Shown here piece by piece: positions 33,764-41,486 of a DNA stretch of 64,000 nucleotides. The stretch comes from RUG369 sp050949645. GTDB taxonomy: Bacteria; Planctomycetota; Planctomycetia; Pirellulales; Thermoguttaceae. Every line of letters begins with the position of its first letter. Within the stretch, counting starts at the first letter, position 1. Below the pieces are notes generated by a model. It was not told the origin of the DNA. It saw only the letters and a list, made by a program, of their open reading frames with translations, and searched no databases. The stretch lies in the NCBI GenBank assembly GCA_050949645.1, contig JBMNGC010000001.1, forward strand, positions 1,178,001-1,242,000, written 5' to 3'. The position numbers were made by a program, and so were the translations under genes.

Positions 33764-35509
33764 ATGGCAAACTTTTTTACTGACAATAAAGACGTCCGCT
33801 TCCTTTTTGATTACTACGATCTAAAAGAACTCGCCGCGCTTCAGGAACGTGAAACTCCCAACGGAGACGCCGACTACGCTCCACGCAACCTTGACGACGC
33901 GCTTGATAACTACCGACAGATCTTGACCGTCGTTGGCGATATAGCGGGCAACGTTCTGGCAAAGAACGCCGAAACAGTCGACGCCGAAGGCAACACGCTC
34001 AACGAGGACCAGACCGTAACGCTCCACCCGCTTGTCCGGCAAAACCTCGATCTTGTCGCGCAAGCAGATCTGCAGGGGTTCACGCTTCCGCGTAAGTATG
34101 GCGGACTCAACTGTCCCACCCTCGTCTATACGATGGCGACCGAGATCATCTCGCGAGGGGACTGCTCCTTCATGAACTTGTTTGGACTTCAAGGGATCGC
34201 GGAAACCATCTACGCTTTTGCATCCGACGAACTTAAGGACGAGTATCTTCCGAAATTTGCGCGCGGCGAAGTCACGGGCGCGATGGCGCTTACCGAACCG
34301 GACGCCGGCTCGGACCTTCAAGCGGTGCGGCTCTGCGCGAGTCAGGATGAGAACGGCGAATGGAAGCTTAACGGGGTCAAGCGGTTCATTACGAACGGTT
34401 GCGGAGAGGTGCTCCTTGTCCTCGCGCGCAGTGAAGCGCATATTTCAGACGGTCGCGGGCTGAGCCTCTTCGTCGTCGATCGTGGACCTACCGTTAAAGT
34501 TCGTAACCTCGAACAAAAGCTCGGCATTCACGGATCGCCGACATGCGAGATTGTCTTTGACGACACGCCCTGCCGACTCATCGGCGAGCGTCAACGAGGA
34601 CTCATTACTTACGTGATGGCGCTCATGAATGGCGCGCGACTTGGCATCGCAGCGCAATCTCTTGGCGTCGCGGAATCGGCGCAACGTCTTGCGCGATCTT
34701 ACGTAAACTCCCGTGAACAGTTCGGCGCGCCGATCGAGAACCTGCCTGCCGTCGCCGAGATGGTCGCAGATATGCGCGTACGCATCGAAGCGGGACGCGC
34801 GCTGACTTATGAAACGGCGCGCGTATGCGATTTCGAGCAGAATTACAACCGTCTCCTCGAACGTAACGCTGACGCGCTGACGGACGAAGAAAAGAAATCG
34901 TTCCGCCGAGAGGCGCGCACGCTTAAGAAACTTAACGCGATGCTCACGCCGATGAGCAAGTATTTCTGCAGCGAGATGTGCGTCTCGGTCGCGAACGACG
35001 CCATTCAGGCGATGGGCGGAAGCGGTTATATGACGGAATACGCCGCCGAGCGTTATTATCGGGACGCGCGTATTACGACGATCTACGAGGGGACTTCTCA
35101 ACTCCAAGTTGTGGCCGCAATTCGAGGACTGACCTCTGGAGTGTTCAAGAGTTACGTTGCGCAGTTCGAAGAAAAAGAGTACGGCGACGAGGTCCTTGAT
35201 TCCTATAAGGAAAAACTCATCACGACTCGCGCGCGACTCGAAGACGCAATCGCTTTCGTCCGATCCAAGGGCTCTGCCTACGTGGAACTCCGCGCTCGAA
35301 AGCTCATCGACGCTGGAATTGCGATTCTGATCGGTCACTATTTCCTCGGTCAAGCATCCAAATGCGATCGTAAAAAGAAGGTCGCAACATACTATATCAG
35401 CAAAGAACTCGGTAACATCGCCGGAATCATTGCAACCGTCGAAAACGGGTCGACGCAAATTCTCGACGACTACCTGGAAATCGTCGGCCCCGTCGAAGAA
35501 GAAGACTAG
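33764..35509 (+). CDS. Acyl-CoA dehydrogenase family protein
   Basis: A 581-residue flavoprotein that oxidises the alpha-beta bond of an acyl-CoA and passes electrons to ETF. Middle-domain FAD motifs: GAMALTEPDAGSDLQAVR and GVKRFITNG. The C-terminal domain has REQFGAPIENLPAVAEM, AIQAMGGSGYMTEYAAERYYRDARITTIYEGTSQLQ (the catalytic Glu in IYEGTSQ) and a further 100-residue tail, as in the long ACADs with a C-terminal helical extension (DmdC/FadE12-like). A 30-residue charged insert lies near 375-400. The ATG at 33764 follows GAGGA; the frame is open 20 codons more. TATAAT occurs at 33700 without a well-spaced -35. ETF genes are not nearby. Confidence 0.92.
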   Translation: MANFFTDNKDVRFLFDYYDLKELAALQERETPNGDADYAPRNLDDALDNYRQILTVVGDIAGNVLAKNAETVDAEGNTLNEDQTVTLHPLVRQNLDLVAQADLQGFTLPRKYGGLNCPTLVYTMATEIISRGDCSFMNLFGLQGIAETIYAFASDELKDEYLPKFARGEVTGAMALTEPDAGSDLQAVRLCASQDENGEWKLNGVKRFITNGCGEVLLVLARSEAHISDGRGLSLFVVDRGPTVKVRNLEQKLGIHGSPTCEIVFDDTPCRLIGERQRGLITYVMALMNGARLGIAAQSLGVAESAQRLARSYVNSREQFGAPIENLPAVAEMVADMRVRIEAGRALTYETARVCDFEQNYNRLLERNADALTDEEKKSFRREARTLKKLNAMLTPMSKYFCSEMCVSVANDAIQAMGGSGYMTEYAAERYYRDARITTIYEGTSQLQVVAAIRGLTSGVFKSYVAQFEEKEYGDEVLDSYKEKLITTRARLEDAIAFVRSKGSAYVELRARKLIDAGIAILIGHYFLGQASKCDRKKKVATYYISKELGNIAGIIATVENGSTQILDDYLEIVGPVEEED

Positions 35510-35581
35510 TAGTCGATAGTCGGCGTCTGGCGTTTAGAAAATTACGCCCCTAACGTCTGATTATTTACGATTTAAAAAACT

Positions 35582-35619
35582 GAACGACGCGTTTCTTTTT
35601 CAAGGACGCGTCGTTCTTT
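35582..35619 (+). terminator. Intrinsic terminator of the acyl-CoA dehydrogenase gene
   Basis: Perfect 11-bp stem GAACGACGCGT / ACGCGTCGTTC around a 13-base loop, followed by TTTAC. Confidence 0.82.
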
Positions 35620-36043
35620 ACATTCAGAGGTTGGAGATTGCGCGCTCGGGTTCTTCAATTACATTTCATTCGCTTCTAGCAAACTCCGCTAGAAATCTCT
35701 CATATAGCGCCCTCCTCCACTACGCGCCTATCAAGATTTGCACAGTATAGTCTATCGTCTCGACACGCTGTATTTCAAAGCGCTGTTCGGTCAAGTCTGA
35801 TTCATTTCAGACGTCGCAAAGTTATTCTGAGACCGAAATCTTGAAGCCGGCGTCGTTCGTTCCCCCCTAAGCAAGAAAAAGGCGTGAAACTGGCGCTTGT
35901 TCTCTTTTCTTACCACTTGTTGTTTTTTCTGCATTTTGCTAAGATTCATTCAAATTAAGCCGCGCGCCTTGCGTATCTTCTTCAATGATTAGGAAGTCGG
36001 CGTCGCGCTCTTAAATAATATTTCATGCCAAAGTGAGAAAAAG
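35620..36043. other. Intergenic region before the AnmK-like gene
   Basis: About 420 bases with no convincing open frame or RNA gene. It must contain the promoter of the next gene, but no clear -35/-10 pair stands out; the AT-rich stretch at 35910-35960 is the likeliest place. Confidence 0.4.
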
Positions 36044-37423
36044 ATGTTTTCATTTAGGAAGAACGGCAAAAAGGACGGCGACGCCAAGCATTATTTTGTC
36101 GGCGTTTATATTTCCTCTTCCGCGCGAAAGCTCGAGGCGGCGCTTATCTCGAGCGATGGATCGCATCCAGGCGCGGCTCTCACTTTAGAAAAAAGCGCGT
36201 CCTTTGATCTACCAGAAGAAATCGCGTCCGCCTATGAGAAGATCGTGGAGTCTGTAAGAGACGAACATGACGCAGAAATTCTTAAAAGTAAGGTCAACGG
36301 CGAAAAAAAAGACGACTTTGAACAGTTCTTCTCTAAATCGTCGACGGCAAAAAGAGAGTCGGAAAGATCGTCGACCGACGGCAGTTTGGTGAAATTAGCT
36401 TCCTTGCGCGCCATGACGACGTCTATCCAAGAAGAAGCGATCTCTGTACTTCTGGAAGAAGCCAACCTCAAACCTAATGACGTTGTCGCAGTCGCCGTCA
36501 ACGACCCGGGCGTCTGGGTTAGTCCCAGCGAATGGTCCCAGAAGGAAACCTGGTACTCTATCAGCTCCGGTAAACTTCTTGCGCGCCGAACCGGCATGAA
36601 TGTCATCGATTCATTTGTGCCCGCCGATTGGTCTCCGAAAGGATACGGTCGGGCTTTTCTTGCGCTCCCCTACTGGATTTTATTGTCGTCTAAAGAAAAG
36701 GCGCGCCTTGTTCTTGACGTTGGCGAAACGGCTCGATGGACCTATCTGCCGGCCGCAAAATCGAAAGATTCCTGGTCGCAAACATATTATCGTGAAGTCG
36801 CGCCGTGCGGATCTATTCTGAACTTCTTTACGCGTCAGGCGACCAAAGGCGCAACGCTTGTCGATCTCGGCGGAAAGCTCTCAGTGCAAGGTCGCAGCCC
36901 GAATGAACTCCTCGATTTCTGGCGCGACGCTCAGCAAAAGGCGCGGTGCATCGACGATCTTCCACAACGGTATTACACGACGTCCCTTTCGGGAACATTT
37001 AATGAACTCTTCTATTTCGACACGCTCAAGTTAACGCCGCCCCGAAAATTCTCGACCCTGGACGCGCTCTGCGGCGCCGTCTACTGGATCGCAGAGGAAA
37101 TCAAAGCAAGTTTAGATTCTTATCATTTCTCCGAACCGTATGAAATCGTCCTTACTGGCGCTACTAGACAGAATGGTTTGCTCTTTTCAAGGCTGTCGAC
37201 CCTGATAAAACAAAACGCGTTTCATCGGCTTTCCGAGTACGGTTTTATCGAAGATTCGTTCGACGGCGCCGCAGCGGCAACACTTGGGATCCTTTTTGCC
37301 GCAAATATTCCAGCCGCGTGGCCTGAGCTTCATGGCGTCAAATCGCCTGCGCTTCTGGGACGAGCGTCCTTTGGAACGCTGGAATCTAGTCGTCGTCTAC
37401 TCCATTTTGCGAACCGGAAATAA
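36044..37423 (+). CDS. Anhydro-N-acetylmuramic acid kinase-like protein, divergent
   Basis: A 459-residue protein that follows AnmK along its length: YFVGVYISSSARKLEAAL replaces the GLMSGTSLDGxDAAL opening, then IDSFVPADWSPKGYGRAF (for DFRxxDIAxGGQGAPL), KARLVLDVGETARWTYLP (for the NIGGIANLTxLP core), APCGSILNFFTRQATKG (for FDTGPGNxLLDxW) and the GAAAATLGILFAANIPAAWPE end. AnmK phosphorylates anhydroMurNAc in cell-wall recycling. The Asp at residue 195 matches the catalytic position, but the Gly-rich phosphate loop and GGQG are lost, and a charged insert of about 60 residues lies near 60-120. It may be an inactive or repurposed relative. No strong ribosome site. Confidence 0.65.
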   Translation: MFSFRKNGKKDGDAKHYFVGVYISSSARKLEAALISSDGSHPGAALTLEKSASFDLPEEIASAYEKIVESVRDEHDAEILKSKVNGEKKDDFEQFFSKSSTAKRESERSSTDGSLVKLASLRAMTTSIQEEAISVLLEEANLKPNDVVAVAVNDPGVWVSPSEWSQKETWYSISSGKLLARRTGMNVIDSFVPADWSPKGYGRAFLALPYWILLSSKEKARLVLDVGETARWTYLPAAKSKDSWSQTYYREVAPCGSILNFFTRQATKGATLVDLGGKLSVQGRSPNELLDFWRDAQQKARCIDDLPQRYYTTSLSGTFNELFYFDTLKLTPPRKFSTLDALCGAVYWIAEEIKASLDSYHFSEPYEIVLTGATRQNGLLFSRLSTLIKQNAFHRLSEYGFIEDSFDGAAAATLGILFAANIPAAWPELHGVKSPALLGRASFGTLESSRRLLHFANRK

Positions 37424-37502
37424 TCACGCAATCAAGTGACGCGAGCGCTTTGAACCGCTGCCGTCGATTCGGATTAAAAAACACTTAGAGCCCCGCGAGG
37501 TG

Positions 37503-37531
37503 TTGTTTTTTGCACGCTCATGGGGTATACT
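37503..37531 (+). promoter_or_regulatory. Sigma70-type promoter of the HIT gene
   Basis: -35 TTGTTT (37503-37508), 17-base spacer, -10 TATACT (37526-37531). The sequence around the -10 box (CGCTCATGGGGTATACTCC) resembles the SRP RNA promoter closely. Confidence 0.65.
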
Positions 37532-37614
37532 CCCCCCTGTTGCTTGTACGATCGAGAGGACGATCCTGCGCTTTTACTACGTATGGGAACAAATTAGAAG
37601 ACGGGCGAAAGGTT

Positions 37615-37968
37615 ATGTCTGAAGAAAAAACAATTTTCAAAAAAATTATCGACAAAGAGATTCCCTCGAAAATCGCATACGAAGACGATCTCTGTATGGC
37701 GTTTTACGACGTTTCGCCGCAGGCGCCGGTTCATATCCTCGTTATTCCGAAAACGACCGAATTGACTTCTCTTGACGACGTCGGCGAAGAAGACAAGCCG
37801 CTCATCGGCCATATCTTCTGCGTTATCCAGAAGCTTGCGCATGAGGTAGGGATCGCCAAAGATGGGTATCGCGTTGTATCCAATTGCGGTTCGAACGCGT
37901 GTCAAACGGTGCCTCACCTGCATTTCCATCTCCTCGGCGGACGCCAATTCTCTTGGCCGCCGGGCTAA
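37615..37968 (+). CDS. HIT family protein (HinT-like nucleotide hydrolase)
   Basis: A 117-residue histidine-triad protein. It has the HinT opening TIFKKIIDKEIPSKIAYEDD, then AFYDVSPQAPVHILVIPK, and the active-site triad in VPHLHFHLLGG close to the C-terminus. HinT proteins hydrolyse adenosine phosphoramidates as dimers in the cytosol. The ATG at 37615 has AAAGG upstream. The frame is open upstream from 37510, but that part lies in the leader of the recognised promoter. Confidence 0.93.
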   Translation: MSEEKTIFKKIIDKEIPSKIAYEDDLCMAFYDVSPQAPVHILVIPKTTELTSLDDVGEEDKPLIGHIFCVIQKLAHEVGIAKDGYRVVSNCGSNACQTVPHLHFHLLGGRQFSWPPG

Positions 37969-38051
37969 AAAACGCAAGTCGTCAAGTTACCATAAGTTAT
38001 ATTTAGGCGCGTTCTAAAATTCGACGCGCCCTCTTTTCATGGAACGACCTA

Positions 38052-39431
38052 ATGGACAAGGTTCAACAATATATCGACAAAAATAAGGAAGTCTTTTTAA
38101 ACCAGTGGTTTGAAGTCCTTCGTATTCCTAGCGTAAGCGTTCAAAAGGAACACAAGGACGATATGATCAAAACGGCCGATTGGGCGGTCTCCTTGCTGAA
38201 AGATAAGCTCGGCATGGAAGCGCGTACAATCCCCACTGAGGGGAATCCTCTTGTCTACGGAGAATCGCCGGCGATTCCTGGCGCGCCCACCGTTATGCTT
38301 TACGGACACTACGACGTGATGCCGTCGGAACCGAACGAAGAATGGCGAACGCCGCCCTTTGAGCCGACGATCGTCGACGACAAGGTCTACTGTCGTGGGG
38401 CAAATGACGACAAGGGTCAGTGGTGCGCGCAACTCTGCGGCATGCAGACTTACTTGGCGCTTCACGGCTCCTTCCCTCTTCAGGTTAAGGTGATTCTCGA
38501 GGGCGAGGAGGAAGACGGCAGTCGTTCCCTGGCGTCATTCCTTGAGTCCGAAGAGAACCGTAAGATGCTCGCATGCGACGCTCTTCTGGTTAGCGATACT
38601 TCTGCAGCGGGCGAAGATCTTCCAGCAATAACGTACGGTCTGCGCGGAATTGTGGGCTTCGAGATCAAATTAACGGGCCCAAATCGCGATCTTCATTCCG
38701 GAATCTACGGCGGGTCGGTCTATAACCCCGCCATCGTATTGTCAAAGCTTATCAGCTCGATGATCGACGACTCCGGAAAAGTGCAAATACCAGGTTTTTA
38801 CGACGACGTCGTGGCCCTTACGCAACTTGAACGCGACGCGCTCGCTAAAAATCCATTCGATCCAGAAGCCGAAAAAAAGAATATCGGCATTGGCGCAACC
38901 TTTGGCGAACGGGAATATACCGTCCTGGAACGCCGCGGAGCGCGCCCCTCCTTCGACGTCAACGGACTCACAAGCGGATACCAGGGCGAAGGTGGAAAGA
39001 CCATTATCCCGAGCTGGGCGTCGGCAAAAATTACTTTCCGCACTGTTCCCAATATGGATCCTGAGAAGATTCGCGCGGGCGTGGAAACATTTGTTCGCGA
39101 ACAAGTCCCAGACGATTTGAAGGTTGATATTAACTTCCAGCAGGGTTCCGGGGGGATGGTCACCGAGCTCACTGGCAAGTTCATCGTCGCCGCAAGCGAA
39201 GTTCTGGAAAAAGTATATGGAGTTAAGCCGGTCTTCCTCCGCGACGGCGGTTCGATTCCGATCGTCTCGAAGCTCCGCGACGCGCTCAACGCGGAAACGG
39301 TCCTTGTAGGATTTGGACTCGAAGACGACGGCATCCATTCCCCGAATGAAAAATTTAATCTCAAGTCATTTTTCAGAGGCGTCAAGACGGGCGCGCTCCT
39401 ATGGGAAGCATTCGGTAAGATTTCAAAGTAA
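38052..39431 (+). CDS. M20 family metallopeptidase (dipeptidase-like)
   Basis: A 459-residue zinc peptidase. Metal-binding motifs are YGHYDVMP (His and the adjacent catalytic Asp), GANDDKG, EGEEEDGS (catalytic Glu and metal Glu), DALLVSDTS (Asp) and the distal His in DDGIHSPNE. The dimerisation domain occupies about residues 185-350, with the conserved NRDLHSG motif at about 213-219, near its start. The pattern fits M20 dipeptidases of the ArgE/DapE/CPG2 superfamily, cytosolic and broad in substrate. No strong ribosome site is visible. Follows the HIT gene by 83 bases and may be co-transcribed. Confidence 0.92.
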   Translation: MDKVQQYIDKNKEVFLNQWFEVLRIPSVSVQKEHKDDMIKTADWAVSLLKDKLGMEARTIPTEGNPLVYGESPAIPGAPTVMLYGHYDVMPSEPNEEWRTPPFEPTIVDDKVYCRGANDDKGQWCAQLCGMQTYLALHGSFPLQVKVILEGEEEDGSRSLASFLESEENRKMLACDALLVSDTSAAGEDLPAITYGLRGIVGFEIKLTGPNRDLHSGIYGGSVYNPAIVLSKLISSMIDDSGKVQIPGFYDDVVALTQLERDALAKNPFDPEAEKKNIGIGATFGEREYTVLERRGARPSFDVNGLTSGYQGEGGKTIIPSWASAKITFRTVPNMDPEKIRAGVETFVREQVPDDLKVDINFQQGSGGMVTELTGKFIVAASEVLEKVYGVKPVFLRDGGSIPIVSKLRDALNAETVLVGFGLEDDGIHSPNEKFNLKSFFRGVKTGALLWEAFGKISK

Positions 39432-39491
39432 TAAACGGCGCCGATACAGATCGGTTTTAGACGTCACTCGACGCCTCTTGAACGACACACT

Positions 39492-39642
39492 ACGAATTAC
39501 GGATAAAGCAACCGGCGATCGGCCGCGTGGAAATTAGCGCGAAAGTTCACCGGCGTAACGCGTCCGTAATTCGTGCGACGTCGACGTATCCGTTGAAGCG
39601 ACTTAAGCGCTTCGACCAGCTCTCAGGCGCTCGTCAAGCGCC
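39492..39642 (+). ncRNA. Candidate structured RNA or aat leader (three hairpins)
   Basis: Three hairpins in a row between the M20 peptidase and the terminator ahead of aat. First, ACGAATTACGGA (39492-39503) with TCCGTAATTCGT (39563-39574), a perfect 12-bp stem with a 59-base loop. Second, GTTGAAGCG / CGCTTCGAC (39592-39616), one G-U. Third, GGCGCT / AGCGCC (39626-39642). No open frame with a ribosome site lies here. With the following terminator this could be a small RNA, a 3' UTR or a regulatory leader. I do not recognise a known class. Confidence 0.45.
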
Positions 39643-39662
39643 ATACGAGATATTCTCCGCTC

Positions 39663-39702
39663 AGTAGAGACGGCTCGTTTCCCGTCTCTACTGTTTATTT
39701 TT
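39663..39702 (+). terminator. Intrinsic terminator just upstream of aat
   Basis: Perfect 11-bp stem AGTAGAGACGG / CCGTCTCTACT, 8-base loop, then GTTTATTTTTT. It lies 230 bases past the peptidase stop but only 23 bases before the aat ATG, so it ends the preceding RNA or controls aat. Confidence 0.88.
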
Positions 39703-39724
39703 TCAGAAAACCTCTGAATTATTC

Positions 39725-40534
39725 ATGTTCGAGCGCATACCCAAATCCCTTTATTTTCCTTTGGCGTCAACTGCGCCAGACGACGGCTTGCTTTGCGGGG
39801 GCGGAGAAGTTGTGCCGGATATGATCGTCGACGCGCTTATTCATGGGATCTTTCCATGGACGCTCGAACTGGACGTCGCAAATCCTGACGCCGGCCAGGA
39901 CGAATCGGAGAAAATGTTTTCTTTGCTCTCCTCTCGATGCCAAAACGCCATCTGGAACGAACATAATTTTTTCTCGCTGAAAAGTTTCAAGGAGTCTGGT
40001 CAGACTCTCTTTTGGTACTCTCCTGACCCTCGGGCTGTCCTTGATTTAGAGACGCTGCATATTCCTTCTCGTCTTCGCCGAACGATGCAGAGTCAAAAAT
40101 TTAAGGTTACTTTTGACGAGGCCTTTCCTGAAGTCATGCTCGGATGCGCGCTCGCTGGAAACAGAGCGACAGAAGGAAGCTGGATTTCTAAAGAATTTTT
40201 TTGCGGATACTGTAAACTCCATGAAATGGGGTTCGCGCACAGTGTGGAATGCTGGTTACAAGAAAACGAAACCAAAAAAGAGAAACTGGTCGGCGGCGTT
40301 TATGGGGTTGCTATCAATGGCTTCTTCGGCGGCGAATCGATGTTCCACACTGAAACGGACGCGTCGAAAGTCGCGCTCTTCACTCTATGTAATCGCCTTA
40401 AAGAAAAGAGTTTCCAGCTGTTCGATCTGCAAGTCCTCAACGCTCACACGAAAAGTTTGGGCGGCAAGGAAATTCCCAGAGCCGAATATCTACGTCTGCT
40501 TGAAAAAGCCGTGTTAACGCCGACGATCTTTTAA
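39725..40534 (+). CDS. aat: Leucyl/phenylalanyl-tRNA--protein transferase
   Basis: A 269-residue enzyme that adds Leu or Phe from charged tRNA to proteins with N-terminal Arg or Lys, marking them for ClpS/ClpAP. Motifs: YFPLASTAPDDGLLCGGG, GIFPW, FWYSPDPRAVL, FKVTFDEAF, TEGSWISKE, GFAHSVECW, VGGVYGVAINGFFGGESMF and FQLFDLQVLNAHTKSLGG. It is longer than the E. coli enzyme (234) because of an insert of about 30 residues between GIFPW and FWYSPDPR, rich in Asp, Ser and Glu. No ribosome site is obvious, and a terminator ends 23 bases upstream, leaving no room for a standard promoter after it. Confidence 0.94.
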   Translation: MFERIPKSLYFPLASTAPDDGLLCGGGEVVPDMIVDALIHGIFPWTLELDVANPDAGQDESEKMFSLLSSRCQNAIWNEHNFFSLKSFKESGQTLFWYSPDPRAVLDLETLHIPSRLRRTMQSQKFKVTFDEAFPEVMLGCALAGNRATEGSWISKEFFCGYCKLHEMGFAHSVECWLQENETKKEKLVGGVYGVAINGFFGGESMFHTETDASKVALFTLCNRLKEKSFQLFDLQVLNAHTKSLGGKEIPRAEYLRLLEKAVLTPTIF

Positions 40535-40600
40535 GGGGGCGCGCTGTAGGACCGCACATGCGGCCCTCAACAAAACGTGCGCAACTATCCAGCGCCTCTG

Positions 40601-41404
40601 TTATTTCGACGACGATTTCTGCTCCGTCTTTTCTTCCATTTTAGCCCCTATACGAGGAATCGATGGAAACGTCAAGGTAAACTGCGTTCCATGATCAAGT
40701 TCGCTCTGAATAGCGATCCGACCCCCGTGGCTTTCGATAACCTTACGAACCGTAGGAAGTCCCAGACCGGTACCGTGGACTTTCGTCGAGAAAAACAGAT
40801 CAAATATTTTATTGAGCGATTCGTCGCTCATACCGCATCCGGTGTCGATCAGGTCGATAGCAACTTCTGATCCGCACAGGCGCGTTCGAATAAGGATCTC
40901 ATTGTTGCCGACTTCGTCGTCCTTCGTAGCGATAGCCTGAAGCGCATTAAGAAGCAGGTTTAAAATTGCCCGATCAAAGGAGCGTTTGTCGATCCGGATC
41001 GTCGGAAGATCGCTGGAGTAGTATTCCTGAATATTAACGTGTTCCGACTCCGCTTGCGGTCTAAAAAATTCAACGATTTCTTTGAGTTCCTTATTCACGT
41101 CAACGGGGACAAGGGGCGGGTCCTGTGCGCGGGTGAAGTTCAGAAATTCGTTGAGAAGTTCTTCAAGACGAAGTGTTTCACGACTGATTGTTTTGATACG
41201 CTTAAGAATTCGTTGCTGACGCGGCGAATCGTCTAATTCTTCAACGTCTTCCTCTAACAATCCCATATTGAGGCGAATCGTCGACAGCGGGTTCTTAACT
41301 TCGTGGGCGAGTCCGCCTGCAAGTTTCGCGATCTCCGTATATTGCTCTTCGAGTCGCCTGTTAAGTTCGTTGGGCGAAAAGTCTTTGATTTCGGACGCAT
41401 CCAT
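40601..41404 (-). CDS. Cytosolic sensor histidine kinase
   Basis: A 267-residue kinase with no membrane segment and almost no sensor part. The H-box LAGGLAHEVKNPLSTIRLN puts the phospho-His at residue 34. The ATPase domain has the N-box LNLLLNALQAI, the G1 box DTGCGMSD, the F-box FDLFFSTKVHGTGLGLPTV (with G2) and SHGGRIAIQSELDHGTQF. It resembles the NtrB/PleC-type HPK4 group common with sigma54 activators. It lies 82 bases behind the 1577-residue gene on the same strand, suggesting that protein or a partner supplies the signal. No response regulator is adjacent. A small hairpin at 40549-40568 lies between it and convergent aat. Confidence 0.9.
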   Translation of the reverse strand: MDASEIKDFSPNELNRRLEEQYTEIAKLAGGLAHEVKNPLSTIRLNMGLLEEDVEELDDSPRQQRILKRIKTISRETLRLEELLNEFLNFTRAQDPPLVPVDVNKELKEIVEFFRPQAESEHVNIQEYYSSDLPTIRIDKRSFDRAILNLLLNALQAIATKDDEVGNNEILIRTRLCGSEVAIDLIDTGCGMSDESLNKIFDLFFSTKVHGTGLGLPTVRKVIESHGGRIAIQSELDHGTQFTLTFPSIPRIGAKMEEKTEQKSSSK

Positions 41405-41486
41405 TCTCGCTTCGCTTTCATATTGCCGCTGTCGAACCTTTAAAATGAAAGTTCGAGACAGAAGACAGTCTAAGTGGAAAACGTGT

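Noticed and set aside
37473..37512. Possible terminator AAAAAACAC ... GTGTTGTTTTTT after the AnmK-like gene.
   Set aside because: Pairing needs a bulge and is mostly A-T, and the right arm overlaps the -35 box of the HIT promoter, so the repeat may be accidental.
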